A DNA stretch of 27,344 nt from NCBI GenBank assembly GCA_900753135.1, contig CAADXZ010000147.1, positions 1 to 27,344 on the forward strand, in the 5' to 3' direction. Position numbers and translations under genes: made by a program. Under the pieces are notes generated by a model. It was not told the DNA's origin. It made no database searches and saw only the letters and a list, made by a program, of their open reading frames with translations. Below, piece after piece: positions 1 through 8,584 of the stretch. Source of the stretch: Clostridia bacterium. Lineage in GTDB: Bacteria > Bacillota > Clostridia > TANB77 > UBA1234. The first letter of the stretch is position 1. Every line of letters begins with the position of its first letter.

Positions 1-19
1 AGAAGTTATGTCTGTTTAA
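1..19 (+). CDS. frr: Possible 3' end of ribosome recycling factor (partial)
   Basis: The first bases can be read as the codons E-V-M-S-V followed by TAA at 17-19. Ribosome recycling factors of Clostridia commonly end in a Lys/Glu-rich helix closing with a similar K-E-(I/V)-M-S-V tail, and frr is the usual gene directly upstream of uppS in Bacillota. Only five codons are visible, so the call rests mainly on gene order. The 36-base gap to uppS would suit an operon. Confidence 0.4.
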
Positions 20-55
20 TTTTTGATGTATAAATAAAATCTAGGGGGATAATCT

Positions 56-763
56 ATGGTTGAAAGTAATAAAGTGCCTAATCATATAGCTATTATTTTG
101 GATGGTAATAGAAGATGGGCAAAGATGAGAGGGTTGCCAACATTACAAGGTCACACAGAAGGTGCGGACAATTTAGAACGTATCGCAAGATATTGCTCAA
201 AAATTGGAGTTAAGTATCTTACTGTATATGCTTTTTCAACAGAAAATTGGAAGAGAACTAAGGAGGAAGTTGGATACCTAATGAACTTGATGGCAGACTA
301 CATAAGTTCATTTGAAGTTAGATTTAAGGATTCAAATGCTATTATAAAACTTGTGGGAGACATTGATAGATTACCTAAAAAACTACAAGATAGTATAATA
401 AAAATTGAAGAAAAAACTAAAAATAATACTGGTTTAACTTTAAATTTGTGTATTAATTATGGTGGCAGAGAAGAGATTGTAAATGCAACTAAGGTTATTG
501 CATCTAAAGTTTCTTCTGGTGAGCTAAAACTAACTGATATAAATGAGGGTATGTTTTCTACTTATTTAAGAACTGGCAATACACCAGATCCAGACTTGTT
601 TATAAGAGCGGGTGGAGAAAAAAGATTAAGTGGTTTCTTGTTGTGGCAGTCATCATATTCAGAACTTTATTTTTCGGATGTCTTATGGCCAGACTTTAAT
701 GAACTTGAATTAGATAAAGCAATAAATGAATTTAATAATAGAAAAAGAAATTTTGGTAAATGA
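56..763 (+). CDS. uppS: Isoprenyl transferase, undecaprenyl diphosphate synthase
   Basis: This enzyme makes C55 undecaprenyl diphosphate from farnesyl diphosphate and isopentenyl diphosphate, the lipid carrier for peptidoglycan and other wall polymers; it acts at the inner face of the membrane. The 235-residue product has the cis-prenyltransferase signatures in order: DGNRRWA at residues 16-22 with the Mg-binding Asp16, GHTEGADN at 32-39, YAFSTENWKR at 58-67, and the C-terminal IPP-binding block at 183-198 (Arg184, Arg190, Ser192). The usual R-T-S-G-E of that block reads R-A-G-G-E here, a mild departure. An AGGGGG ribosome site lies before the ATG. cdsA follows 29 bases later, as in many Bacillota lipid operons. 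Length is typical of the family. Confidence 0.97.
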   Translation: MVESNKVPNHIAIILDGNRRWAKMRGLPTLQGHTEGADNLERIARYCSKIGVKYLTVYAFSTENWKRTKEEVGYLMNLMADYISSFEVRFKDSNAIIKLVGDIDRLPKKLQDSIIKIEEKTKNNTGLTLNLCINYGGREEIVNATKVIASKVSSGELKLTDINEGMFSTYLRTGNTPDPDLFIRAGGEKRLSGFLLWQSSYSELYFSDVLWPDFNELELDKAINEFNNRKRNFGK

Positions 764-792
764 TTTTATAGAAAGAACATAAGGAGGAAAAT

Positions 793-1596
793 ATGGCAAA
801 GCGATTGATTTCAACAGCAGTTGGCATACTTATTTTGGCTTTAGTCTTTGTATCTCAAAATTTGTTTGTTATAAATCTTGCTGTTACTATAGTAGCACTC
901 ATTGGGTTATCAGAGTTTTATAATGCTTTTAAAATAAAAGGGATAAGACCTTTTGAAACAGTAGGATATTTGGTGACATTAGGAATACTTTCTATAGGAT
1001 ACTTGAACAATGAAACTACAAAAGCAATATTATTTATTGCGATACCTATATTATTGTTTATATTATTTTGTAAATCTGTATTTACAAATAATAAATATAA
1101 TATAGTAGATGTTGCAATTACATTGCTTGGTGTTGTTTATGTATCACTATTTTTTAGTTTTATTCCATTCACATGTCATTTAACGAATGGTTTATATTTT
1201 GTGTGGTATATTTTGGCTGGTGCTTGGGTAACAGATTCTTTTGCCTACTTAGTTGGCTGTAAGTTCGGAAAGCATAAATTCTCAGAAATAAGTCCTAAAA
1301 AATCTATAGAGGGTTGTATTGGTGGTATTGTAGGTTGCACACTATTTTATATTGGATATACATATTACCTAAATACAATAGGAATAGAACTTAATTATTT
1401 TGTTATGGCAGTGTTAGGAATAATAATTAGCGTTATATCACAAATTGGAGATTTAACAGCATCTTGCGTAAAAAGATATTGTGATGAAAAGGATTTTGGT
1501 ACTATAATGCCAGGTCATGGTGGAATATTAGATAGATTTGATAGCGTAATCTTGGCTGCACCTTTTGTGTATATATTTTTTCAATTTTTAGTATAA
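793..1596 (+). CDS. cdsA: Phosphatidate cytidylyltransferase
   Basis: CdsA converts phosphatidic acid and CTP to CDP-diacylglycerol, the branch-point precursor of bacterial phospholipids. The 267-residue protein is almost wholly hydrophobic, with about seven or eight membrane segments. The complete family signature lies near residues 224-250: S-C-V-K-R, then K-D-F-G-T-I-M-P-G-H-G-G, then L-D-R-F-D. The start has a strong AAGGAGG site. It follows uppS and precedes rseP by only 9 bases, so co-transcription is near certain. In many Clostridia dxr sits between cdsA and rseP; it is missing here. Confidence 0.96.
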   Translation: MAKRLISTAVGILILALVFVSQNLFVINLAVTIVALIGLSEFYNAFKIKGIRPFETVGYLVTLGILSIGYLNNETTKAILFIAIPILLFILFCKSVFTNNKYNIVDVAITLLGVVYVSLFFSFIPFTCHLTNGLYFVWYILAGAWVTDSFAYLVGCKFGKHKFSEISPKKSIEGCIGGIVGCTLFYIGYTYYLNTIGIELNYFVMAVLGIIISVISQIGDLTASCVKRYCDEKDFGTIMPGHGGILDRFDSVILAAPFVYIFFQFLV

Positions 1597-1605
1597 GGAG
1601 AAGAT

Positions 1606-2859
1606 ATGAGTACAGTATTAATGTGGATAGTTGGTTTTATAAAAATTGCAATTGTACTAGGAACTTTAATAACGATTCACGAATTAGGTCACTTTACAGT
1701 TGCTAAGCTTTGTAAGGTTACAGTAAACAAGTTCTCTATAGGATTTGGACCAAAGTTAATAACAAAAAATTCAAAAGGAACAGAATACACACTTAGACTT
1801 ATTCCATTTGGTGGTTTTGTGCAAATGGAGGGAGAAGAAGAACGTTCAGAGGCTGAAGGAGCTTTTAATAAAAAGAGTGTATGGCAAAGGATTGCTATAG
1901 TTGCAGCAGGAGCGATAGTAAATATAGTTTTCGCACTAATTGTTTATTTTGTAATTTGTAGTGCATCTAATTCTTACTACACAACTACTATTAGTAAACT
2001 AGACGGTGGAGCGTTGTATGATTCTGGTCTTCGCACAGGTGATAAAATAATTAGCATAGACGGCAAAAGGGTTATGACTATGAGAACTGTAGAAGAAATT
2101 ATTGCTGAAACTGATAGTGAGAATATGTCTTTTAGAATTGAACGTGATGGAAATGTAGTTGATATACCTGTAACAGTACCATATCAAACCCATGGATTCT
2201 TTGGTATTGCATTTGAAAACGATAAAAAAGTTTTATATATTTATAAGAATTCACCAGCTGATAAAGCAGGTGTTAAAGTTGGAGATGTGATAGAAAAAGT
2301 TAATGGAATCGAATTAGCTAATTCACAAGAAATATCAGATTTTATTAGAAACATTGTTTCATCAAACATAGAACTCGAAGTACTAAGAGATGGAGAGCTT
2401 GTTAAGTTAAATGGAGTTACTGAATCCAATACGGGTAAATATTATTCTTTGCTATGTGAAGAAATACATCCAGGATTTTTTAAAGGTTTTGGATATGCTT
2501 TGGATGAAACAGGATACTATTTTATAGCAACTATCAAAGGTATTGGAGAGGTGTTTACAGGTAAAGCAGAAAATGTTGAAGTTATGGGACCTGTTGGAAT
2601 AGCATCTGAGATAACTAGTACAAAGGCATGGAGTGACTTTTTCTACTTGATGTCTGCAATAAGTTTGAGTTTAGGAATATTTAATTTACTACCAATTCCT
2701 GCATTGGACGGAGGTAGAATTTTACTTTTAATTATAGAAGGTGTGAGAAGAAAACCATTAAAAGAAAGTGTTGAGCAAGGTTTGATTCTTGCTGGTTTTG
2801 CACTAATAATGTTGTTAGCAGTCGTTGTGACGGTTGGAGATGTAATAAAGATTTTCTAA
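1606..2859 (+). CDS. rseP: Site-2 intramembrane zinc metalloprotease RseP/RasP
   Basis: This site-2 protease cuts membrane-embedded substrates such as anti-sigma factors and leftover signal peptides. The 417-residue protein has the zinc motif HELGH at residues 25-29 inside the first membrane segment and the second active-site motif NLLPIPALDGGR at 360-371, which supplies the Asp ligand. Between them lie two PDZ-like segments, roughly residues 125-195 and 200-270, each with the G-(L/V)-x-x-G-D-x-I-x-x-(I/V)-(D/N)-G pattern. C-terminal membrane helices follow the LDG motif. A GGAG-type ribosome site lies 9 bases after cdsA. Its substrate in this organism cannot be seen here; no anti-sigma factor gene is in the window. 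Confidence 0.96.
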   Translation: MSTVLMWIVGFIKIAIVLGTLITIHELGHFTVAKLCKVTVNKFSIGFGPKLITKNSKGTEYTLRLIPFGGFVQMEGEEERSEAEGAFNKKSVWQRIAIVAAGAIVNIVFALIVYFVICSASNSYYTTTISKLDGGALYDSGLRTGDKIISIDGKRVMTMRTVEEIIAETDSENMSFRIERDGNVVDIPVTVPYQTHGFFGIAFENDKKVLYIYKNSPADKAGVKVGDVIEKVNGIELANSQEISDFIRNIVSSNIELEVLRDGELVKLNGVTESNTGKYYSLLCEEIHPGFFKGFGYALDETGYYFIATIKGIGEVFTGKAENVEVMGPVGIASEITSTKAWSDFFYLMSAISLSLGIFNLLPIPALDGGRILLLIIEGVRRKPLKESVEQGLILAGFALIMLLAVVVTVGDVIKIF

Positions 2860-2877
2860 AGATGAAAAGAGGAAAAT

Positions 2878-5053
2878 ATGATCGCAGAGGTAATAGTTAA
2901 TTCTAAAGCAAATGAATTAAATAGAACATTTGACTACGGCGTACCAGATAATCTGGACGTCGCTTTGCGGTATGAGGGTACTTATTCCGTTTGGAACAAG
3001 AAAAATTTATGATGTAGGATATGTTGTTAATTTAAAGGAAAAATCTGAATATAAATGCAAAAATATTGTAAAAGTAATTGATAAAGTTTTTGATGAAAAA
3101 AAACTTGAGCTTGCAAAGTGGATAAGTGAAAAATATTTTTGCAACTTGGCTGATGCTATAAGGTTGTTAGTTCCTCCAGGAACATCTACTAATGTGGATA
3201 GAGTTAAAGTTAAAACAGAGAAACATGTTTATTTAAACGAGTCTGCAGACCTATCTAAAGTGAAACTGGACAAGCATAAGAAAGTTGTTGATTTTTTAAA
3301 AGATAATATTTCTGCACCCAAAGTGGCCTTGAAAGGCATGTTAGATGTATCAGATTCAGTTTTAAAAACTTTGGAAAAAAACGGAATAATAGAATTAAGA
3401 GATGTTGAAGTTGGCAGAGATCCTTTTTGGAATAGAAAGGTCGAAAAGGATTTACTTCCAGATTTGACTGAGGAACAAAGACAAGTAATTGAGAGTATTG
3501 ATATTAATAAATACAGTAAAAATTTAATATATGGTGTAACTGGCAGCGGAAAAACAGAAGTGTACTTGAGACTTATTAAAAAGGTCTTAGACAGTGGAAA
3601 AAATGCTATTGTGCTGGTGCCAGAAATCTCATTAACTCCACAAATCACAAATAGATTCTTGGCTAGATTTGGAGATGTGGTTGCCATATTACATAGTGGA
3701 TTATCACTTGGAGAAAGATATGATGAATGGAAGAAAATAAAATCGAATAAGTGTAAGATTGTTATTGGTGCTAGATCTGCTATATTTGCACCACTTTCAA
3801 ATGTTGGAATAATTATTATTGATGAAGAACATGATGGCTCATATAAATCTGAAACATCTCCTAAGTATGATGCAAAAGAGGTTGCTGATTATATCGCATC
3901 ATTAGAGAATATTCCACTAGTAATGGGGTCTGCAACACCAGACATAGTAACTTATTACAAAGCTTTGAATGGTAAAATTAATTTATTTGAGTTAAAAAAT
4001 AGAATTTCAAAGTTTGGACTTCCTAATGTTGAAATTGTTGATATGCGTGAAGAACTTGCAACGGGGAATAAAACGGTTTTTAGCAGAAAATTATACTACG
4101 CTATGAAAGAAGCAATAAAAAACAAAGAACAAATAATGCTTTTCTTAAACAGAAGAGGCTATTCTACATTTATTATGTGTAGAGACTGCGGATATGTAGT
4201 TAAATGTGAAGATTGTGATGTTTCAATGACATATCATATGGATTTGAACAGACTTGTATGTCATTATTGTGGAAAAACAAAAGAAGTAATGAACACTTGC
4301 CCTTCATGTGATAGCAAGAATATTAGATACTTTGGAAGTGGAACACAAAAAATAGAAGTTGAAATAAAAAAATATTTTCCAGAAGCTAGCGTAATCAGAA
4401 TGGATGTTGATACAACGAGGGTAAAGGGTGGTCATGAAAAAATTCTTACAAAATTTAGAGATGAAAAAATAGATATACTACTTGGAACACAGATGATAGC
4501 AAAAGGTCATGACTTTAGTAATGTGACTCTTGTTGGTATACTAGCAGCCGATAGTTCGTTGAATATTGGTGACTATAGAGCAAATGAAAAAACCTTTCAA
4601 TTACTTACGCAAATGTCTGGAAGAGCTGGAAGAGGAGCAAAAAAAGGAACGGCAATTATTCAAACGTATATGCCAGATGAATTCAGCATAAATGCTGCAA
4701 AAGAACAAAATTATACAAAGTTTTACAATTCGGAAATAAATATGCGAGAAAAGTTGAATTATCCACCTTTTTGCGATATAATAATTTCGATTATAAGCGG
4801 TACAAATGAAGAAAAAGTGAAAAATGAGGCAGATAAGTTATATGATGTATTGCGTAAAGATTTTAATACTTACAAACCGATGCCAGCACCTATAAGTAAA
4901 ATAAATAATGAATATAGGTGGCGAATTTTACTTAAGGAGCAGTTAGATTATGAAAAACTTAAGACTTTCCATAATTTGATTTCTGAGTTCTATAAAGTAA
5001 AAGATGATGAGGTAAAAGTGAGTGTTGATGTAAACCCTAACAGTATGTTATAG
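2878..5053 (+). CDS. priA: Primosomal helicase PriA, with a frame break near the N-terminus
   Basis: PriA is a 3'-5' superfamily 2 helicase that reloads the replisome at stalled forks. Walker A (GVTGSGKTE, about 3533-3559), the DEEH box (3821-3832), eight zinc-binding cysteines (4178-4309) and the C-terminal helicase motifs ending in GRAGRG are all intact. The natural start is the ATG at 2878 behind a GAGG site, giving MIAEVIVNS...RTFDYGVPDNL, a good PriA N-terminus. That frame runs into TGA at 3010-3012. The family sequence G-M-R-V-L-I-P-F-G continues one frame over from 2969. Joining the frames restores a normal-length protein of about 725 residues. Loss of one copy of an 8-bp tandem repeat at 2969-2976 explains the shift. 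As written, only a product started at TTG 2930 or later, lacking the native N-terminus, could be made. It may be an assembly error or a real mutation. Confidence 0.9.
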
Positions 5054-5076
5054 TTTATAGTGAAAGGAATGAGAAT

Positions 5077-5562
5077 ATGGCACAAAGACAAATAAGAGAA
5101 GTTGGAGATCCCCTACTTAGAAAAAAATCAAGAATGGTTGAAGTTATTGACGATAAGGTTAAACAACTTATAGAAGATATGTACGATACGCTTAAGGCTG
5201 CAGATGATGGTATTGGTATTGCTGCACCTCAAGTTGGTGTTTTAAAAAGAATAATAATAGTTGATTTAAGTGATGAAGATGGTGAGGGGCCATACAAACT
5301 TATAAATCCAGTAATAACAAAAGCTAAAGGAGAACAAGTTTGCAGAGAAGGATGTCTTAGTGTACCAGGATTACTTGGAGATGTTGTTAGACCAAAAGAA
5401 GTTACTGTAGAGGCGCTAAATGAAGAAGGAAAAAAAGTTGTTATTAAAGCGAAAGATTTGCTTGCCATTTGTTTATGCCACGAAATTGATCATTTAGATG
5501 GAATTTTGTTTATAGATAAGGCAACAGAATTATTTGATGCAGATGCGGAGGATGAAGAATAA
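5077..5562 (+). CDS. def: Peptide deformylase
   Basis: Def removes the formyl group from the initiator methionine of new proteins. The 161-residue product has all three metal-site motifs: GIGIAAPQVG at 45-54, EGCLSVP at 91-97 with ligand Cys93, and HEIDH at 135-139 with ligands His135 and His139 and catalytic Glu136. The residue before the HE(I)DH motif is Cys rather than Gln, as is common in clostridial deformylases. A GAAAGGA ribosome site precedes the ATG. fmt begins 2 bases after the stop, so the enzymes that add and remove the formyl group are coupled. Confidence 0.97.
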   Translation: MAQRQIREVGDPLLRKKSRMVEVIDDKVKQLIEDMYDTLKAADDGIGIAAPQVGVLKRIIIVDLSDEDGEGPYKLINPVITKAKGEQVCREGCLSVPGLLGDVVRPKEVTVEALNEEGKKVVIKAKDLLAICLCHEIDHLDGILFIDKATELFDADAEDEE

Positions 5563-5564
5563 TA

Positions 5565-6485
5565 ATGAATATAGTGTTTATGGGAACACCAGATTTTGCA
5601 GTTGAATCTTTAAAAAGAATATATGAAAGTGGGCACAACATAAAAGCTGTAATATCACAACCTGACAGAAAAGCAGGAAGGGGCATGAATATAATGCCAA
5701 CTCCTGTGAAAGAATATGCAATAAGTAAAAATCTTACTGTATATCAAACAGAAAAAATAAAAAAAGATAGAGAACTAATAGAAAAAATAAAAGAATTAAA
5801 ACCGGATGTAATTGTTGTTGTGGCATTTGGACAAATTTTATCTAAAGAAATACTAGATATTCCAAAGTATGGTTCGATAAATGTTCATGGTTCCTTACTT
5901 CCTAAATATAGAGGTGCAGCACCAATTCAATGGTCAATTATAAATGGTGATGAGGTTACTGGTATTACTACAATGTATATGGATGCTGGAATGGATACGG
6001 GAGACATGATTCAAAAGTTTGAATTAAACATAGATGAAGATGACACGTATGGAACATTATATGAGAAAATGAAAGTTCTTGGAGGAAAGGCAATAATAGA
6101 AACTCTTGAAAAGGTAGCCGATGGTACTGCTCACAGAGAAAAGCAGTCTGATGACTTTACAGTTGCTCCTATGATTGAAAAAGAAATGGGAGAAATAGAT
6201 TGGAACAAATCTTCTAGAGACATTAGAAACCTAATAAGGGGATTTAATCCAATGCCGGGTGCATATACCGTTATGAAAGATGGTGCAAAGATGAAAGTGT
6301 GGATGGCTGAGTACTCTGATATTTCTAGTACAGATGAAGTTTTACCTGGCACTTTTATTATTGTTGATTCAAAGAAAGGATTGTATGTAAAGACTGGAGA
6401 TGGCGTATTAGAACTTACAGAAATACAAATGCCTAACTTAAAAAGGATGTCTGCAAAAGAATATTTAAGAGGCCATACACTTTAA
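5565..6485 (+). CDS. fmt: Methionyl-tRNA formyltransferase
   Basis: Fmt transfers a formyl group from 10-formyl-tetrahydrofolate to Met-tRNA(fMet) for initiation. The 306-residue product shows the Rossmann-like N-terminal catalytic domain (MGTPDFA at the start, then SQPDRKAGRG), the folate-binding catalytic segment INVHGSLLPKYRGAAPIQW with its Asn and His, and a downstream G-x-D-T-G-D element with the catalytic Asp. The C-terminal OB-like tRNA-binding domain ends at the usual length. It starts 2 bases after the def stop, and its likely ribosome site (GGAGG) lies inside the end of def, so translation is probably coupled. Confidence 0.97.
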   Translation: MNIVFMGTPDFAVESLKRIYESGHNIKAVISQPDRKAGRGMNIMPTPVKEYAISKNLTVYQTEKIKKDRELIEKIKELKPDVIVVVAFGQILSKEILDIPKYGSINVHGSLLPKYRGAAPIQWSIINGDEVTGITTMYMDAGMDTGDMIQKFELNIDEDDTYGTLYEKMKVLGGKAIIETLEKVADGTAHREKQSDDFTVAPMIEKEMGEIDWNKSSRDIRNLIRGFNPMPGAYTVMKDGAKMKVWMAEYSDISSTDEVLPGTFIIVDSKKGLYVKTGDGVLELTEIQMPNLKRMSAKEYLRGHTL

Positions 6486-6527
6486 GTAAAAAAGATATTT
6501 GTATAAATTTTATGAGGAGGGTTTTAT

Positions 6528-6992
6528 ATGGAAGAAGAAAAGAAAGTTAATGAAAATGAACAAGCTATTGTATCAAAAGAAAATGAGCAAATGGCGGAAA
6601 CAGAAGTTAATGGAATTAAAATAGCAGAAGAAGTTGTTGCTAAAATAGCTGGTATTGCTGCTTCAGAAGTAAAAGGCGTATACGGAATGAATGGTGGCTT
6701 CGTAGAAGGTCTTTCTGAAATGTTAGGAAAAAAGAGCTTTTCAAAAGGAGTAAAAGTTCAAGTTGGTGAAAAAGATACAACTATAGATTTGTTTATAATT
6801 GTAGAATATGGTTGTAGAATTCCAGATATAGCATGGGAAATTCAAAATAGAGTTAAAACTGCAGTTGAAAATATGACTGGACTAAAAGTATTAGAAGTTA
6901 ATATTCATGTTCAAGGAGTTAACTTACCAAAAGAAGAAAACAAAAAAGATGAAAATAAAAAAGAAGACTCACAAGAAAATGCTAATCAATAA
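6528..6992 (+). CDS. Asp23/Gls24 family envelope stress protein
   Basis: The 154-residue protein carries the Asp23/Gls24 (DUF322) domain from about residue 27 to 132: the I-A-x-x-V-(V)-x-x-I-A opening, the S-E-V-K-G-V-Y-G turn and the closing segment with V-x-x-V-N-I-H-V-Q-G-V. Both ends are charged and low in complexity, especially the Lys/Glu/Asn-rich tail after 135. It has no signal peptide. In Staphylococcus the homologue is held at the membrane by AmaP, and an AmaP-like gene plus a DUF2273 gene follow here in the same order. A GAGGAGGG site precedes the start. Role in envelope homeostasis is inferred from the family. Confidence 0.93.
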   Translation: MEEEKKVNENEQAIVSKENEQMAETEVNGIKIAEEVVAKIAGIAASEVKGVYGMNGGFVEGLSEMLGKKSFSKGVKVQVGEKDTTIDLFIIVEYGCRIPDIAWEIQNRVKTAVENMTGLKVLEVNIHVQGVNLPKEENKKDENKKEDSQENANQ

Positions 6993-7014
6993 TGAATAGT
7001 CTGAGTTATACAAT

Positions 7015-7053
7015 TTTACAATAGGAAAAAATAATGAGTTTTCCTATTGTAAA
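7015..7053 (+). repeat. Perfect 15-bp inverted repeat between asp23-like and amaP-like genes
   Basis: Arms 7015-7029 and 7039-7053 are exact reverse complements, with a 9-base loop. There is no run of T directly after the hairpin on either strand, so it is not a standard intrinsic terminator. It may be an RNA processing or stabilising hairpin that separates expression of the asp23-like gene from the membrane anchor gene, or a partly effective terminator. Confidence 0.75.
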
Positions 7054-7122
7054 TAAAATCAATACTTTTGTTTGTGGAAATACTCGAATCAAATTAAGAG
7101 ATAAAAAGAGAGGAAGATTTAA

Positions 7123-7896
7123 ATGAGAATTTTAGATAAGTTTATATCATTTGTTTTTTCGTTAGTAATAATTGTATTAGCAATGACAGTTATATTGGTT
7201 TCAGTAAATGCTGTTAATTATGCAGTTGTTGAAGGTTTATTAACAAATTATGTTTTTAATGATTTATATAAAATGACTGTTATTTTAATTTCGGTGTTGT
7301 TTGTACTTGCTGGTTTAAAAGTAACTGTATTTTCTTCAACACTTTCTTCTAAAGGAAAGAAGAATATATACGTAAATACTCCTAATGGCAAGATTCAAAT
7401 AGCACAAGAAACAATAGAAGGAATTGCAAAAAATGTAATAAGCAGCTATAGTGAAGTTAAGGATGTAAAAGCAGCAATGACAAAAGCTAAAAAAGGAATA
7501 AACCTATATATGGGACTTTTAGTTTATGAAAATACCAACATAACAAGTATTGTTACAAGGATTCAGGATGAAGTAAAGAAACAAATCGAAAGTACAACAG
7601 GAGTTCAAGTTTATAATGTTGATGTAAAGGTTAGAAATGTTGTTTCTAAACAAACAATGACAAAGAAAACTGTACAAACTCAACAAGTTAAGAATGCAGA
7701 TGCAGTTGATAATAATACTATGACTGAAAATAAAGAAGAAACTTTAGTAAAAGAAAATGCAGTAACATCAGAAAGTAATGAAAGTGTTCCTGAACAATAT
7801 GTTGCAAAACAACCAACAGATGAATATTCAAAAGATGAGAATGGAGTATTATATAGAGTGGAACCAAATCCAAATACTGATGATGTGCAAAGATAA
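7123..7896 (+). CDS. amaP: AmaP-like membrane anchor of the Asp23 module
   Basis: The 257-residue protein has two N-terminal membrane helices (about residues 8-30 and 47-66) followed by a soluble Asp23-like alpha/beta segment (about 80-175), which matches the alkaline-shock membrane anchor AmaP. In Staphylococcus AmaP recruits Asp23 to the membrane. The tail from about residue 180 is a long polar, Thr/Asn/Glu-rich extension that looks disordered and is longer than in short AmaP proteins. The start has a GAGAGGAAG ribosome site. Its neighbours, Asp23-like upstream and DUF2273 downstream, support the call more than any single motif does. Confidence 0.85.
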   Translation: MRILDKFISFVFSLVIIVLAMTVILVSVNAVNYAVVEGLLTNYVFNDLYKMTVILISVLFVLAGLKVTVFSSTLSSKGKKNIYVNTPNGKIQIAQETIEGIAKNVISSYSEVKDVKAAMTKAKKGINLYMGLLVYENTNITSIVTRIQDEVKKQIESTTGVQVYNVDVKVRNVVSKQTMTKKTVQTQQVKNADAVDNNTMTENKEETLVKENAVTSESNESVPEQYVAKQPTDEYSKDENGVLYRVEPNPNTDDVQR

Positions 7897-7930
7897 TAGA
7901 TAAAATTAGTTGAAGAGGGGAGAGATTCAT

Positions 7931-8137
7931 ATGACAGAGAAAATAGGAAAATTCTTTTCAAATTATGGTGGGTTTATACTTGGAGTTTTAGTTGGGATAC
8001 TTCTTGTTGCTCTAAAAGTTATTGATGCAATAGTAACTATTGCAGTTATTATTGGATTTGGCTTACTAGGAGCATACATACAAAAGAACAAGAATGTTGT
8101 TAAAGAAAAATTGAAAAATTTAATTGAAAAATGGTAG
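7931..8137 (+). CDS. DUF2273 family small membrane protein
   Basis: This 68-residue protein has two adjacent hydrophobic segments (about residues 12-29 and 32-49) with the G-G-F-I-L-G-V-L-V-G pattern and a basic C-terminal amphipathic tail. That is the DUF2273 form, a regular partner of Asp23 and AmaP in Bacillota. I chose the ATG at 7931 because a GAGGGGAGA site lies at the right distance; an in-frame TTG at 7910 would place this site inside the coding region. It lies 34 bases after the anchor gene and 12 before nusB. Biochemical function is not known to me. Confidence 0.85.
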   Translation: MTEKIGKFFSNYGGFILGVLVGILLVALKVIDAIVTIAVIIGFGLLGAYIQKNKNVVKEKLKNLIEKW

Positions 8138-8149
8138 GAGAGAAAATTT

Positions 8150-8572
8150 ATGAGCAGAAAACTTGCAAGAGAGTTAACATTTAAGGTGGTTTTTTCTACA
8201 AATTTTCAAAGCGAAGTAGAGGACATTGAAAATTTAATTGAAAATTTAGTAAATGATAACGAATTGAATGAAGAAGTTACAAGTGAGGATAGAAAGTACA
8301 TAGAAGAAATATCTTTCGGTGTTTTAAAGAACAAGGAAGAATTAGATGAACAAATAGAAAAGTATTTAAAGGGTTGGACGATGGACAGAATCGGAAAAAC
8401 GGATTTAGCTATTTTACGACTTGCTGTATACGAAATATTATATAGAGATGATATTCCTTATAAGGTTTCGATAAATGAGGCTGTTGAACTTGCAAAGTTA
8501 TTCTGTGATGAATCTTCGCCAGCGTTTATAAATGGAGTTCTTGCAGGTATAGTCAATTCTTTATCTAAGTAA
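8150..8572 (+). CDS. nusB: Transcription antitermination factor NusB
   Basis: NusB binds boxA RNA with NusE (ribosomal protein S10) to prevent early termination, mainly on rRNA operons. The 140-residue all-helical protein matches the family in length and in its landmarks: an N-terminal R-(K/R)-L-A-R-E-L motif, the central W-x-x-x-R-I-G-K-T-D-L-A-I-L-R-L-A-V-Y-E-(I)-L block, and the late I-N-E-A-V-E-L-A-K and F-(I)-N-G-V-L-A-G-I motifs. The ATG is preceded by a TAGGAGAG site. It sits between the Asp23 module and exonuclease VII, a common clostridial order. Confidence 0.96.
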   Translation: MSRKLARELTFKVVFSTNFQSEVEDIENLIENLVNDNELNEEVTSEDRKYIEEISFGVLKNKEELDEQIEKYLKGWTMDRIGKTDLAILRLAVYEILYRDDIPYKVSINEAVELAKLFCDESSPAFINGVLAGIVNSLSK

Positions 8573-8584
8573 ATTGGAGGAAAA

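Noticed and set aside
2968..2970. Programmed +1 frameshift site in priA like that of prfB
   Set aside because: The zero frame has no stop or slow codon at the shift point, no CTT-TGA-type slippery site in frame and no stimulatory Shine-Dalgarno just upstream; the 8-bp repeat loss explains it better.
7910..7930. TTG start for the DUF2273 gene giving seven extra residues
   Set aside because: The extra codons cover the GAGGGGAGA ribosome site of the ATG at 7931.
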